From: Deltaproteobacteria bacterium
Lineage (GTDB): Bacteria > Myxococcota > Myxococcia > Myxococcales > 40CM-4-68-19
Assembly (NCBI GenBank): GCA_005879315.1
Contig: VBLC01000061.1
Location: forward strand, 62,001 to 126,000
DNA length: 64,000 nt
Direction of reading: 5' to 3'
Positions 9,186 through 17,446 of the stretch are shown here, piece after piece; position 1 is the stretch's first letter, and each line of letters begins with the position of its first letter. The translations under genes and the position numbers were made by a program. The notes under the pieces were generated by a model that ran no database searches, was not told where the DNA came from, and saw only the letters and a program-made list of their open reading frames with translations.

Positions 9186-9785
9186 TTGATCACTCTCGCC
9201 CTGCTGCTCGCCGCGCTCCAGGCGGGCCCCGCCAGCGTCGCAGTGCAGAACACCACCGAAAAGGTCCGCAGCGCGATGGATCGCTACCTCAAGGCGCAAG
9301 GCGCGGCCAAGACCAAGGCGCGCGAGCAAGCGCGCGCGGCAGTCGGACAGCTGATCGACTTCCAGTCGCTGGCGCGCAGCACGCTGGGCAGCAAGTGGGC
9401 GGAGCTGAAACCCGCCGGGCAGAAGCGCTACGTCGATGCTCTGCGCGGCGCGATGGAGGCGAACTACCTGGTGAAGATGGGGAAGGCGAAGAGCGAGGAC
9501 GTCGCTCGCGTCAAGACCGAGATCGGCCCTGAGCAGCCGCAGGGCGACAAGGTGCTGGTCAAGACCACCGTCAAGTCCGGGCAGGACGTGGCCGCGATCG
9601 ATTACCTGATGGAGAAAACACCCAAGGGCTGGCGCGCCGTCGATGTCATCACCGAAGGGGTCTCGCTGGTCGAGACCTACCGCGAGCAGGTCGGCAAGCT
9701 TCTTCCCAAGAAGGGCATCGAGGGCGTCATCAGCGCGCTGGAGAAGAAGCGCAAGTCGCTGGAGAGCGAGCTACAGGCGAAATAG
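9186..9785 (+). CDS. MlaC/Ttg2D-family phospholipid-binding periplasmic protein
   Basis: MlaC-type proteins carry phospholipids across the periplasm between outer- and inner-membrane complexes. The 199-aa product begins with a short hydrophobic leader (ITLALLLAALQAGPA), followed by the family segment DFQSLARSTLGSKWAELKPA and a C-terminal half with YLMEKTPKGWRAVDVITEG. TTG at 9186 is chosen because AGGAGG sits 6-7 nt upstream and it places the signal peptide at the extreme N-terminus; a GTG at 9147 would add an unlikely leader. No other mla genes are adjacent. It is divergent from sdhC. Confidence 0.8.
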   Translation: MITLALLLAALQAGPASVAVQNTTEKVRSAMDRYLKAQGAAKTKAREQARAAVGQLIDFQSLARSTLGSKWAELKPAGQKRYVDALRGAMEANYLVKMGKAKSEDVARVKTEIGPEQPQGDKVLVKTTVKSGQDVAAIDYLMEKTPKGWRAVDVITEGVSLVETYREQVGKLLPKKGIEGVISALEKKRKSLESELQAK

Positions 9786-9807
9786 CCCCTGTGGTATGGA
9801 AGCCCGT

Positions 9808-10329
9808 ATGTATCGTTACTTCGCCTACGGTTCGGCGATCTCGAAGCGGCACATCGGCGAGTGGGCCGCGGAGCACGGCGTGGATGCTCGTCTCTTCGCC
9901 CGCGGCGCGCCGGCGGTGCTGCGCGGATACCGGCTGGTGTTCGACGTCGAGAGCCGCTTCTGGGCCGGCAAGGTGGCCGACCTCATCGAGGACGAGAAGG
10001 GCGCGGTGCACGGAGTCCTATTCGAGATTCCTCCGCCGGCGCGCGAGGCGATCTTCCGCAAGGAAGGCGTGCCGACGGGGCTGTCGGAGGAGATCGACGT
10101 CACCGTCGAGGCGGAAGGAAAGCGGATCGCGGCGAAGGCTTTCGTCGCGCGCGCCGGGAAACGCAGCGAGCCCGGACCCGCCAGCGGCAGGCTGCTCGCA
10201 TACTTGATCGAAGGCGCGCAGGAGCGCGGCCTGCCTCAAGAATGGCTCGACGAGCTCAAGAAGCAGAGCGCAACTCCGGCGCAGCCGGCCCCCGGGGCCG
10301 TCGGCCTCAAGATCGAACAGAAGCGCTGA
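9808..10329 (+). CDS. Gamma-glutamylcyclotransferase-like (AIG2/GGCT fold) protein
   Basis: The N-terminal YRYFAYGSAI matches the substrate-loop signature of the GGCT/AIG2 family (usually YFAYGSN), followed by LRGYRLVFDVESRFW and AVHGVLFEIP, all typical of the fold. The length is 173 aa. ATG 9808 follows GGAAG by 5 nt; ATG 9796 would add four residues with no ribosome-binding site. The usual asparagine of the loop is alanine here, so the activity on gamma-glutamyl peptides is uncertain. The C-terminal 25 residues are Pro/Ala-rich. It follows the MlaC-like gene by 22 nt and converges with the VWA gene. Confidence 0.72.
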   Translation: MYRYFAYGSAISKRHIGEWAAEHGVDARLFARGAPAVLRGYRLVFDVESRFWAGKVADLIEDEKGAVHGVLFEIPPPAREAIFRKEGVPTGLSEEIDVTVEAEGKRIAAKAFVARAGKRSEPGPASGRLLAYLIEGAQERGLPQEWLDELKKQSATPAQPAPGAVGLKIEQKR

Positions 10330-10344
10330 GGCCGAAGCCTGCCC

Positions 10345-12639
10345 TCAGGCGTAACCCCAGCGGCGCCGCAGCGTCCACTCCACCCCGACCACGAGACAGA
10401 GGGCGGCGAGGACTTTCCAGTTGTCCCAGAGCGGCTTGCTGGTGCGCTGGCCCACCTCGACGCGCTGGGGATCTCGCCAAGGCAGCGACAGGAGCGGATC
10501 GTCCGCCTCCACCACGCGCCCTTGGGTCGCGGTGGCGATGGCTCGGAGCAGGTCGGGCCGCGGCGCCGCTTCGATCATCTCGCGCGCGGTGGGCGCCACC
10601 ACGAACGCTTCTTCGGCTTCTCCGACCTGGACGCCATCACGCTTGGCGGTGGCCGTCACCTTGTAGGCACCGGGCGCGAGCGGGGGCAGCATGATGCGCG
10701 CGCTGCCGTCGGCGCCGGCGGTCGCCGATCCGCCGGGCCGCGGCACGGGGTCCTCTGCGGAGGAGACGACGGTCGTCACCTGCGCGCCCGCAGCCGCGCC
10801 GTAGTCGCTGCCGCGCACTTGCACATCGAGCGAAGGGGGCTCGGTGCCCGGCTCGAAGCTGGGCCGCTCGGCGGTGACGCGCATGGGGGTGAGCGCCGGA
10901 TCGCGCACCAGCCAGCGGATGGCCGAGTGCCAGAAGGTCTCGTACGCGCGCGGACCCAGCTCCTGCCCTGCCGCGACGAAGCTCCAGTACCACGACGAAT
11001 CGGTGAGGAGCGCAAGAACGCGGCCGCGACCGGCTTCGCCGACCACCAGCACCGGCCGGCCTTCGCTCGACTGCAAGAGCGTCTGCGCGCCGCCTTTCAT
11101 CGGACCGGTCGTGTTGAGGCCCGGCAGTTTCGGCAGCCGCACCCAGGCCTGCTCGTTCTGCGCCGTCCCCGCCGCGAGCTCGACCAGCGGATGCCGCCTG
11201 CCTGAATCGGTGAGCTTGAGCTGCACCGGCGTCTCGTCGACCGCAGTCGGGCCGGTAGGCAGGAGCGTCACCGGCAGCACGTCCTCGATGGCCGTGCCGG
11301 CGTAATCGCCCGCCGAGAAGCTCTGGTCGCCGCCGATCATCGCGAAGGCGCCGCCGTCGCGGACGTAGGCCGCGATGCCGTCGAGGTACTGCGACATCCG
11401 GTAGGGGCGGTGGTTGAAGTTCTGGAAGATCACCAGATCGAAAGTCTTGAGCTGCTCCTGGAAGATCTCCTGCGTGGGAAAGGGAATGAGCGAGAGCTCG
11501 TCCTGGGAGCTGTGCGGATCGTCGCCCGGCGTGCGGAGGATGAAGAAGCTGATCAGGTCGACGTTCGGGTCGCGTTTGAGAAGTTGCCGGAGGAAGCGGA
11601 CGTCCCAGGAGGGACGGCCCACGACGAGCAGGACGCGCACCCGGTCGCGGATCACCTTGAGCACGAACGATCGCTGATTGTTCTGCGCCAGCGCTTCGCC
11701 TTGATAGACGGGGACGCTGACGGTGAAGGCAAACTTGCCGGTGCGGTCGGGGACGAAGGAGAGCTTCACCTCGTAGCGCGCCTGGTCGCCTTCGACGTGC
11801 ACCGTCTTCTGCGCCACCACTTGCCCTTCGCGCTTGAGGACGACCGGCACGTCGGTGGAGCCGAATCCGCGGGCGGTGAGGGTGACGTCGACCGTCACCT
11901 GGTTGCGCACGAAAGCGAAATCGTCGACGGCGATCTTTTCCACCGCCAGGTCCTTCACCGCCTGCGCGCCGATGGGGAGCGCGAAGACCGGCGCGGCGAG
12001 CTTGTGCAGCTCGGTCCCCGCAGGACCCGAGATGCCCTCGGCGAGCTCGGCGTTGTCGGCGCCGTCGCTGGCGAGGAAGAAGCCGGCGAGAGGCCGTCCC
12101 GCGGTGCCGGCAGCAGCCGCTCCGGTCAGCGCGGCGAGGATGTCCGTGGCCGGACCTTGCGCGAGCGACTCGCCCATCGCGCGTGCGTCCCGCGCGGCGG
12201 CGATGCGGCCGGCATCGGCGGGCTGCAGCTCCTTGTCGAAACCGTAGAAGTCCACCTGGAAGCGAGAGGCCAGTTTCTCCAGATCGGCCTTGTGTGCCTG
12301 CACCCAGCGGACCAGTTCCTCGGCGCGCGAAGGACCTCCAGGCGAGGCCGGAAAACGCATCGAGCGGCTGGTGTCGAGGAGCACCGCGATGCGCGCGCGC
12401 ACGCGGCTCTCGGCGCGCAGCTCGATCCCCGGCTCGAGCAAGAGAACGAGGACCAGCAGCGCAGCGAGGACGCGAAAGCCGAGCAGGACGACCCGCCGCC
12501 TTCCCGCCGGCTCGCTGCGGAAGCCCCGGAAAGAGAGCCAGACCGCCGCGACCAGCGCCGCAGTCGCGAGCAGGAGCGCCCAGCCCGGCAGCGTCGAGAG
12601 CGAGGTGACGCGCCAGGCGTTGTAGGCGCCGGGAATCAG
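10345..12639 (-). CDS. VWA / glutamine-amidotransferase-like membrane protein, probable CTG start
   Basis: From CTG 12639 the product is about 764 aa: two N-terminal membrane helices (WALLLATAALVAAVWLSF and VVLLGFRVLAALLVLVLLL), a VWA domain with an intact MIDAS motif (LLDTSRSM), a beta-rich middle, a class I amidotransferase-like segment (FDLVIFQNFNHRPYRMSQYL...GGAFAMIGGDQSF), a C-terminal Ig-like part and a last membrane helix (WKVLAALCLVVGVEW). The first canonical start in frame is TTG 12441, which would cut away both helices; CTG 12639 overlaps the DUF4159 gene stop (CTGA). Such VWA proteins are commonly paired with DUF4159 proteins in Myxococcota and Planctomycetes. Function is unknown. 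Confidence 0.8.
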   Translation of the reverse strand: MIPGAYNAWRVTSLSTLPGWALLLATAALVAAVWLSFRGFRSEPAGRRRVVLLGFRVLAALLVLVLLLEPGIELRAESRVRARIAVLLDTSRSMRFPASPGGPSRAEELVRWVQAHKADLEKLASRFQVDFYGFDKELQPADAGRIAAARDARAMGESLAQGPATDILAALTGAAAAGTAGRPLAGFFLASDGADNAELAEGISGPAGTELHKLAAPVFALPIGAQAVKDLAVEKIAVDDFAFVRNQVTVDVTLTARGFGSTDVPVVLKREGQVVAQKTVHVEGDQARYEVKLSFVPDRTGKFAFTVSVPVYQGEALAQNNQRSFVLKVIRDRVRVLLVVGRPSWDVRFLRQLLKRDPNVDLISFFILRTPGDDPHSSQDELSLIPFPTQEIFQEQLKTFDLVIFQNFNHRPYRMSQYLDGIAAYVRDGGAFAMIGGDQSFSAGDYAGTAIEDVLPVTLLPTGPTAVDETPVQLKLTDSGRRHPLVELAAGTAQNEQAWVRLPKLPGLNTTGPMKGGAQTLLQSSEGRPVLVVGEAGRGRVLALLTDSSWYWSFVAAGQELGPRAYETFWHSAIRWLVRDPALTPMRVTAERPSFEPGTEPPSLDVQVRGSDYGAAAGAQVTTVVSSAEDPVPRPGGSATAGADGSARIMLPPLAPGAYKVTATAKRDGVQVGEAEEAFVVAPTAREMIEAAPRPDLLRAIATATQGRVVEADDPLLSLPWRDPQRVEVGQRTSKPLWDNWKVLAALCLVVGVEWTLRRRWGYA

Positions 12640-13376
12640 ATCCTCCGCCGCTTCATGATGAAGGGGATGTGCACCTGGTCCTCTTTGTAATCGAGGCAGA
12701 GGGCGTACATGGCGATGTTCACGCCCAGCCGGATCGACTTCTCGCGCTGCAGTTCGCCGCCCGGGCTGACCTCGAATTCCCAGGTGCCGAGCGAGTCGCG
12801 CGCCAGGGCGCCGATCAGGTCATTGCCCGAATAGAGAACTGCGACGCGGCCGCCGAGCTCGAGGCCCTCCAGATCGGACGTGGAGAGGAGCCGGCCCGCG
12901 GGGCCGTCGAGCAGATAGAACGATTTGTACAAAACGTGATCGCGCGCGACGCGCGAGAGCGAGGCGCCGTTGACGATGCGCGCCACCAGGGCCCGCGCCG
13001 ACTGCTCGAAAGCGCCGCCGCGCGTCGCGCTGGCGTCGTCGATGAGGAGGAAGCCGCCGTAGGAGAGATAGCGGCGGAGTGAAGCGATCTCGGCGTCAGC
13101 CGGCAGGGGAAAGGATTGATCGGAGGAGAGCACCGCGAAGGGAAAGCGAAAGAGGTCTGGGTCGGCCAGGCCGATCGGCTTCACCAGAGGCGATGTCTCG
13201 ATGCTGGTGCGCTTGGAGATCTCCCAGGCGAGACGCGAGAGCCCATCGGGCCGTGGGTCCCAGCGGCCCAGATGGCGCACTTGGGCGAAGGTGAGCCGGG
13301 CCTGGTCGCCGAACGCCAGCGCGCGCCGGGCGGCGAGCAGGAGCGGCAAGCCGAGAAGCCGTCGTCGGGACAACAT
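12636..13376 (-). CDS. DUF4159 domain-containing exported protein
   Basis: A 246-aa protein with an N-terminal arginine-rich leader (MLSRRRLLGLPLLLAARRALA) that could be a Tat or Sec signal. The body has the DUF4159 pattern: FAQVRHLGRWDPRPDG, a FPFAVLSS segment, LRRYLSYGGFLLIDDAS and a C-terminal GVNIAMYALC...VHIPFIMKRR. It is cotranscribed with, and overlaps, the VWA membrane protein gene by 4 nt, the usual partner of this family. The molecular role is not known. Confidence 0.8.
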   Translation of the reverse strand: MLSRRRLLGLPLLLAARRALAFGDQARLTFAQVRHLGRWDPRPDGLSRLAWEISKRTSIETSPLVKPIGLADPDLFRFPFAVLSSDQSFPLPADAEIASLRRYLSYGGFLLIDDASATRGGAFEQSARALVARIVNGASLSRVARDHVLYKSFYLLDGPAGRLLSTSDLEGLELGGRVAVLYSGNDLIGALARDSLGTWEFEVSPGGELQREKSIRLGVNIAMYALCLDYKEDQVHIPFIMKRRRI

Positions 13377-13465
13377 GGCAGCGGAGCCTACCCGACAAAC
13401 GCCCGGCTGCCCCCCGCATTCCCGTGCGGTTGCCGCTCGCCGAACCCTCTAGTAGGTTCTGCGCA

Positions 13466-13843
13466 ATGGCCCAGAACACCCAGTCCACCACCGCCGCCCG
13501 CGCAACCGTTCCTGGCACGGCGAACGACGCGCCCGTCACACCGTCGCTCTTCACCGAGTCCTCGAAGCGCGACTACATCCCCGACGCCAAGCGCCTTCAC
13601 GAGGGCGAGCAGACGCCGGAGATGGCGAAGGGGCGCGCTCTCTTCGAGGAGGGCGACTACGCTGCTGCGCGCGCCGAGGCCAAGCGCGTGCTCAAGAGCA
13701 AGGAAGCGTCGCCGGCGGCGAGAATGGAGGCGGGCGACCTGCTCGACCGCACCGAGATCGATCACGGGCCCGTCGCCGCGGCGGTGGCGTTCGTCATCCT
13801 CCTCGGCCTGATGCTCATGTACCTGGCCACCCTCGGGACGTAG
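13466..13843 (+). CDS. Hypothetical tail-anchored membrane protein, 125 aa
   Basis: Not recognised. The N-terminal 90 residues are soluble and contain a helical pair resembling a single TPR (MAKGRALFEEGDYAAARAEAKRVLKS). A single hydrophobic helix near the C-terminus (AAAVAFVILLGLMLMYLATLG) should anchor it to the inner membrane with the bulk in the cytoplasm. The ATG at 13466 starts MAQNTQST. It is divergent from the DUF4159 gene and is followed after 3 nt by another membrane protein gene. Confidence 0.6.
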   Translation: MAQNTQSTTAARATVPGTANDAPVTPSLFTESSKRDYIPDAKRLHEGEQTPEMAKGRALFEEGDYAAARAEAKRVLKSKEASPAARMEAGDLLDRTEIDHGPVAAAVAFVILLGLMLMYLATLGT

Positions 13844-13846
13844 ATC

Positions 13847-14545
13847 TTGCACGAGCATCTGCAGGCCTGGCTCGACGCGCTGGTGCGCGCGCCGCAGTGG
13901 GCCGGCCTTGCGCTGCTCGGGCTGGCCGTGGCGATCACCCTGCTCGGCCGGCACGGGCAGCGACCGCTCAATGCGGCGCTGCTCGCAAGCGCGGCGGTGG
14001 GACTGTCGCTCTTCGCGCTGCGCGGCTTGCATGACTGGATCCCTGGAATCGTCGCCATCATCTCCGGCGCGCTTCTGGGGTGCTTCGGCTTCGTCGCGCT
14101 CGCCTGGGGAACGGCACTGACCCTGGCCGTGATTCTCGGCGGCGGCAGCGCGCTTCTTGCGCACAAGCTTCACTTCTGGTGGCCGGCGGCGCTCGCGCTG
14201 CCGGCGGCGATCGGACTTTTCCTCGGCGTCCGCCATCACCGCCGCCTCTCCATCTTCTTGCCGCCCCTCTTCTCTGCGCTCTTCCTCGCCGCCGGCGCCG
14301 CCATCGCCTTTGCGCCGCACGCTCGGGGAGCGATCCTCTGGCCGCTCAATGATGTGATCTGGGCCCTGGGACTTTTCCTCCTGCTGCTCGGTCCGCTCGT
14401 GGCGCTCTCGATGGAGCGCGACCATCGCCGCCGCAAGCGGCTCCTGGCGCGGACCAAGCAGATGGACGACGAGGATCTGGAAAAGCAGCTGAAGTCGCGC
14501 CAGGACGACTTCGAACGCGCCTTCCAGGAGAAAAGCGGCGGCTGA
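13847..14545 (+). CDS. Polytopic membrane protein of unknown function, 232 aa
   Basis: About six to seven hydrophobic segments can be seen (GLALLGLAVAITLL, AALLASAAVGLSLFAL, IVAIISGALLGCFGFVALAW, LALPAAIGLFLGV, LFSALFLAAGAAIAF, VIWALGLFLLLLGPLVAL), ending in a charged cytoplasmic tail of 45 residues (RRRKRLLARTKQMDDEDLEKQL). The general layout is like the DUF4203 family, but I cannot confirm that. TTG 13847 lies 3 nt after the previous stop, so it forms an operon with the tail-anchored protein gene. Confidence 0.6.
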   Translation: MHEHLQAWLDALVRAPQWAGLALLGLAVAITLLGRHGQRPLNAALLASAAVGLSLFALRGLHDWIPGIVAIISGALLGCFGFVALAWGTALTLAVILGGGSALLAHKLHFWWPAALALPAAIGLFLGVRHHRRLSIFLPPLFSALFLAAGAAIAFAPHARGAILWPLNDVIWALGLFLLLLGPLVALSMERDHRRRKRLLARTKQMDDEDLEKQLKSRQDDFERAFQEKSGG

Positions 14546-14582
14546 CGACGGACCATCGATTCCGGTACCAAGGAGGTTCACT

Positions 14583-15473
14583 ATGATGCGCACGCTCTGG
14601 CTCGCGGCAGCTGCCTTCGTTTTGCCCTTCCAAAGCACGCTTGCAGATCCACCCGCAAACCGCGTGACGATTCTCTATGACGCATTCGGCAACAGCCCCG
14701 CCATGAAGAAGGACTGGGGGTTTTCCGCTCTCGTCGAGTACGGCGGGAAGCGGATTCTCTTCGATACGGGCAACAATGCCGAGGTCTTTGCACAGAACGT
14801 GAAGGCTGCAGGGGTCGACCTGCGGCGCCTCGACTTCGTCGTGATCTCGCATCGACACCTCGATCACACGGCCGGGCTCAGTCACTTGTTGATGGTGAAT
14901 CCCCGCGTCAAGATCTACGTCCCGCAAGAGGTACTTGGCGGCGTCTTCGGTACTTCCGCGCCCGGCAGTTTCTACCGGAAGGAGGCGACTCTGCCCGAAG
15001 GCATGCGCTATTTCGACGGCCGGCCTCCGGACAAAATCGTCCTCGGTACGGCCTGGGTCGGCGCCAACTTCGAGCACGTCGACAAGACAGTAGAGATTGC
15101 GCCGGGGACATTTCTCATCTCGACCGTCTCGGAGACGCCCGGCACCAAGGAGATGCGCGAGCTTTCACTCGCGATCCGCACGCCCGAGGGCCTCGCCTTG
15201 ATCGTCGGGTGCTCGCACCCGGGCATCGAGCGGATCGTCGAAGCATCCAGCGCGATCGACAAGCGCGTGCGGGTCATCTTCGGAGGCTTTCACTTGCCGG
15301 CAGCGAAGGACGAGGACGTCTCACGAATCGCCACGACGTTGCACGACACCTTCAAGGTGGAAAGGCTCGCACCTGGCCATTGCACCGGCGAGCCTGCCTT
15401 CGCCCAGTTTCAGAAGGTCTGGCGTCAGGACTATCTGTACGCGGGCGTGGGGAGCGTGATCGCGCTGCCCTGA
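14583..15473 (+). CDS. Exported metallo-beta-lactamase-fold hydrolase
   Basis: A 296-aa product with a signal peptide (LWLAAAAFVLPFQSTLA) and an MBL core: the DTGN segment, the zinc motif HRHLDH, a histidine in GCSHPGIE, and a late histidine in FGGFHLP and APGHCTG. The layout follows the family that includes the archaeal dihydropterin-ribofuranosylaminobenzene phosphate synthase, which has a large insert between metal ligands. The substrate is unknown. An unusually strong ribosome-binding site, AAGGAGG, lies 6 nt before ATG 14583. It converges with the jelly-roll protein gene; 37 nt separate it from the upstream membrane gene. Confidence 0.8.
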   Translation: MMRTLWLAAAAFVLPFQSTLADPPANRVTILYDAFGNSPAMKKDWGFSALVEYGGKRILFDTGNNAEVFAQNVKAAGVDLRRLDFVVISHRHLDHTAGLSHLLMVNPRVKIYVPQEVLGGVFGTSAPGSFYRKEATLPEGMRYFDGRPPDKIVLGTAWVGANFEHVDKTVEIAPGTFLISTVSETPGTKEMRELSLAIRTPEGLALIVGCSHPGIERIVEASSAIDKRVRVIFGGFHLPAAKDEDVSRIATTLHDTFKVERLAPGHCTGEPAFAQFQKVWRQDYLYAGVGSVIALP

Positions 15474-15490
15474 GGGGCCCCGAGGCGGCT

Positions 15491-16321
15491 CTACAGCGGC
15501 GCGACCACCAGGTTGTCGAAATACGTGTCGTTCGCCCAGCTGGAAAATCCGAACCGGTCATGGCCCTTCCCGGAGAGCGGCGCCGGGTCGTTCATCTCCA
15601 GCGCGACGCTGCCGTCGACGTCCCAGCGGACGAGCCTCCCCTGCTTGATCACGCGCATGTGATAGCGGCGCCCCTTCTCGGCCTTGAGGTCCATCCGCTT
15701 GACCACGAACGGCGTCTCCTCGCCGTAGAACGTGCCCTTCTCCAACCTCTCCAGATCGTGCCGCGCGCCCCAGCGCACGAACGGATCGCGCACCGCGTCG
15801 AGGATGCGGTCCATCCCCTCGAGGCGCCGGGGGAAGGGCCGCGCCAATCCCGCCAGCTGCGCGCGCATCTCCTCCGCAGTGAAGGCGTGCTCATCGAGCT
15901 TGCAGATCCGCGACTCGCGGTTGTGCCAGGCGCCGAAGAGAAAGACGTAGCCCGTCGAGTGGTTGCGGCCGTCGCCGAAGGCTTCCCACTTGACGTCTCC
16001 GTCGGCCCCTTCGCTGCGCACGTCGAACTCGATGCGGACATCCGCGGGCAACCGGGCCTTGAGCCAGAGCGGGTTGTTGCCCACGCCGGGGGAATAGAGC
16101 TCGCCCTTGACCAGGCGCCAGTGGCCGCCGTTCGACCACCAGGCCTCTCCGATCGAGGCGCGATCGAACTTGTCCTCGTAGGGAACGGCCGCGTTCACCT
16201 CGGCGGCGCCGCGCAGCGCCCAGTGGAGGAAGGGAAGCTGCACGGCGACCAGGACGGCGGCGAGCGGGACCAGCACGCGCGGAGCGAGCCAGGGATGGCT
16301 CCTCCAGGCCGCCGCGCTCAC
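15491..16321 (-). CDS. Membrane-anchored concanavalin/jelly-roll-like protein, 276 aa
   Basis: An N-terminal hydrophobic helix (RVLVPLAAVLVAVQLPFLHWAL) anchors or exports the protein. The rest is beta-rich with aromatic residues: EDKFDRASIGEAWWSNGGHWRLVKGELYS split over the first strands, FLFGAWHNRESRI, and a C-terminal RFGFSSWANDTYFDNLVV. That closing pattern is typical of laminin G/concanavalin-like lectin domains that end on a FDNL strand. The start is GTG 16321, overlapping the sigma-factor stop (GTGA). Ligand and function are unknown; cotranscription with the sigma factor is likely. Confidence 0.62.
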   Translation of the reverse strand: MSAAAWRSHPWLAPRVLVPLAAVLVAVQLPFLHWALRGAAEVNAAVPYEDKFDRASIGEAWWSNGGHWRLVKGELYSPGVGNNPLWLKARLPADVRIEFDVRSEGADGDVKWEAFGDGRNHSTGYVFLFGAWHNRESRICKLDEHAFTAEEMRAQLAGLARPFPRRLEGMDRILDAVRDPFVRWGARHDLERLEKGTFYGEETPFVVKRMDLKAEKGRRYHMRVIKQGRLVRWDVDGSVALEMNDPAPLSGKGHDRFGFSSWANDTYFDNLVVAPL

Positions 16322-17370
16322 GCCTCCTCCGCGGGATTGACCGACAGCTGGGCGAAGTCGGGCAGCTCCTTGCGCAGATATTCGCGCAGCCGATCGGTCA
16401 GGCGCGCCTCGAGTTGCCGCGCCCGCTCGCGCGTCACGCCCCAGAGATCGCCGATCTGCTGCAGCGTCATCGGGTCCTTGTCGTCGGGCGGCGCGATGCG
16501 GTTCTCGAAGAGGAATCTGTCCTTCTCCGCCGTCAGCGTCTTGCCGAAAGCGGCCAGCTTCTCCTTGAAGATCCTGCGCAGCTCCTCGTCGGCCAGCTGC
16601 TCGTCGATGGGAGGGGCCGACTGCACCAGCCGGTCCCCGTGCGTCTGCCGCGACTCCTCGCTGCCCCCCATCGCCGGCGCGTCGAGGGAAAACTCGTCGT
16701 TGGACAAGCGCTGATCCATCTCGCGCACGTCCTGCTCGCTGACGTCCAGCTTCTCCGCCAGCAGCTTCGGGGCCGCCTCGAATCCCTGCGAGAGGAGCCG
16801 CTCCTGCTCCTTGCGCAGATTGAAGAAGAGCTTCCGCTGCGCCTGGGTGGTTCCGAGCTTGACCATGCGCCAGTTGTCCATCAGGTAGCGGAGGATATAG
16901 GCGCGGATCCACCAGGCGGCATAGGAGGAGAGCTTCACGCCGCGAAAGGGATCGTACTTCTGCACGGCCTGCATCAGGCCGACGTTCCCCTCCTGGATGA
17001 GGTCGAGCAGATTGAAGGCGGCGCGCCGATACTCATGCGCGATCTTCACCACCAGGCGCAAATTGGCCGTCACCAGCTTGTACGCGATGTCGGGGTCGCG
17101 CGTCTTGTAGAACTCGGCGGCGAGCTTGTGCTCCTCCTCGCGCGAGAGGAGCGGATGCCTCGACACCTCGGCCATGTAGCGCTGGAGCGCGTCGGCGTGG
17201 GTGAGGTCGCGCTCGACGGGGACGGGAAGCTTGCGCTCCTCCTCGGGGAGCTCGTCCGGTTCCTCGGCCGCCAGCACCTCGGGCTCGAGGGCGGTCTTCT
17301 GCTCCTGCGGACGCACCTTTGGCGCTCGTCGCTTGCGCGGCTTCTGCGACGCTTTCCGCCTGGTGGCCAT
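16318..17370 (-). CDS. RNA polymerase sigma-32 (RpoH)-like sigma factor
   Basis: The 350-aa product has a charged 55-residue N-terminal tail, then sigma region 1.2/2 (YMAEVSRHPLLSREEEHKLA, NLRLVVKIAHEY, NLLDLIQEGNVGLMQAVQKYD), the -10 recognition part of region 2.4 (SSYAAWWIRAYILRYLMDN), and a C-terminal region 4 helix-turn-helix (TLQQIGDLWGVTRERARQLEARL). The YMAEV...HPLLS signature and lack of region 1.1 put it with sigma-32 rather than the housekeeping factor. Myxobacteria have several such factors used in stress and development, so the exact role cannot be set. It is divergent from the DEAD-box helicase gene (76 nt between). Confidence 0.88.
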   Translation of the reverse strand: MATRRKASQKPRKRRAPKVRPQEQKTALEPEVLAAEEPDELPEEERKLPVPVERDLTHADALQRYMAEVSRHPLLSREEEHKLAAEFYKTRDPDIAYKLVTANLRLVVKIAHEYRRAAFNLLDLIQEGNVGLMQAVQKYDPFRGVKLSSYAAWWIRAYILRYLMDNWRMVKLGTTQAQRKLFFNLRKEQERLLSQGFEAAPKLLAEKLDVSEQDVREMDQRLSNDEFSLDAPAMGGSEESRQTHGDRLVQSAPPIDEQLADEELRRIFKEKLAAFGKTLTAEKDRFLFENRIAPPDDKDPMTLQQIGDLWGVTRERARQLEARLTDRLREYLRKELPDFAQLSVNPAEEA

Positions 17371-17446
17371 TCGCTCGACTTCCTGGAAGACGCGGTGCTA
17401 TACAGGCAAACTTTTTAGCCTTCAAGCGCCGCGCGCGCACTCCTCG

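Noticed and set aside
10327-10348. Terminator between the convergent GGCT-like and VWA genes (CTGAGG/CCTCAG)
   Set aside because: The arms lie partly inside the coding ends and no T-run follows on either strand.
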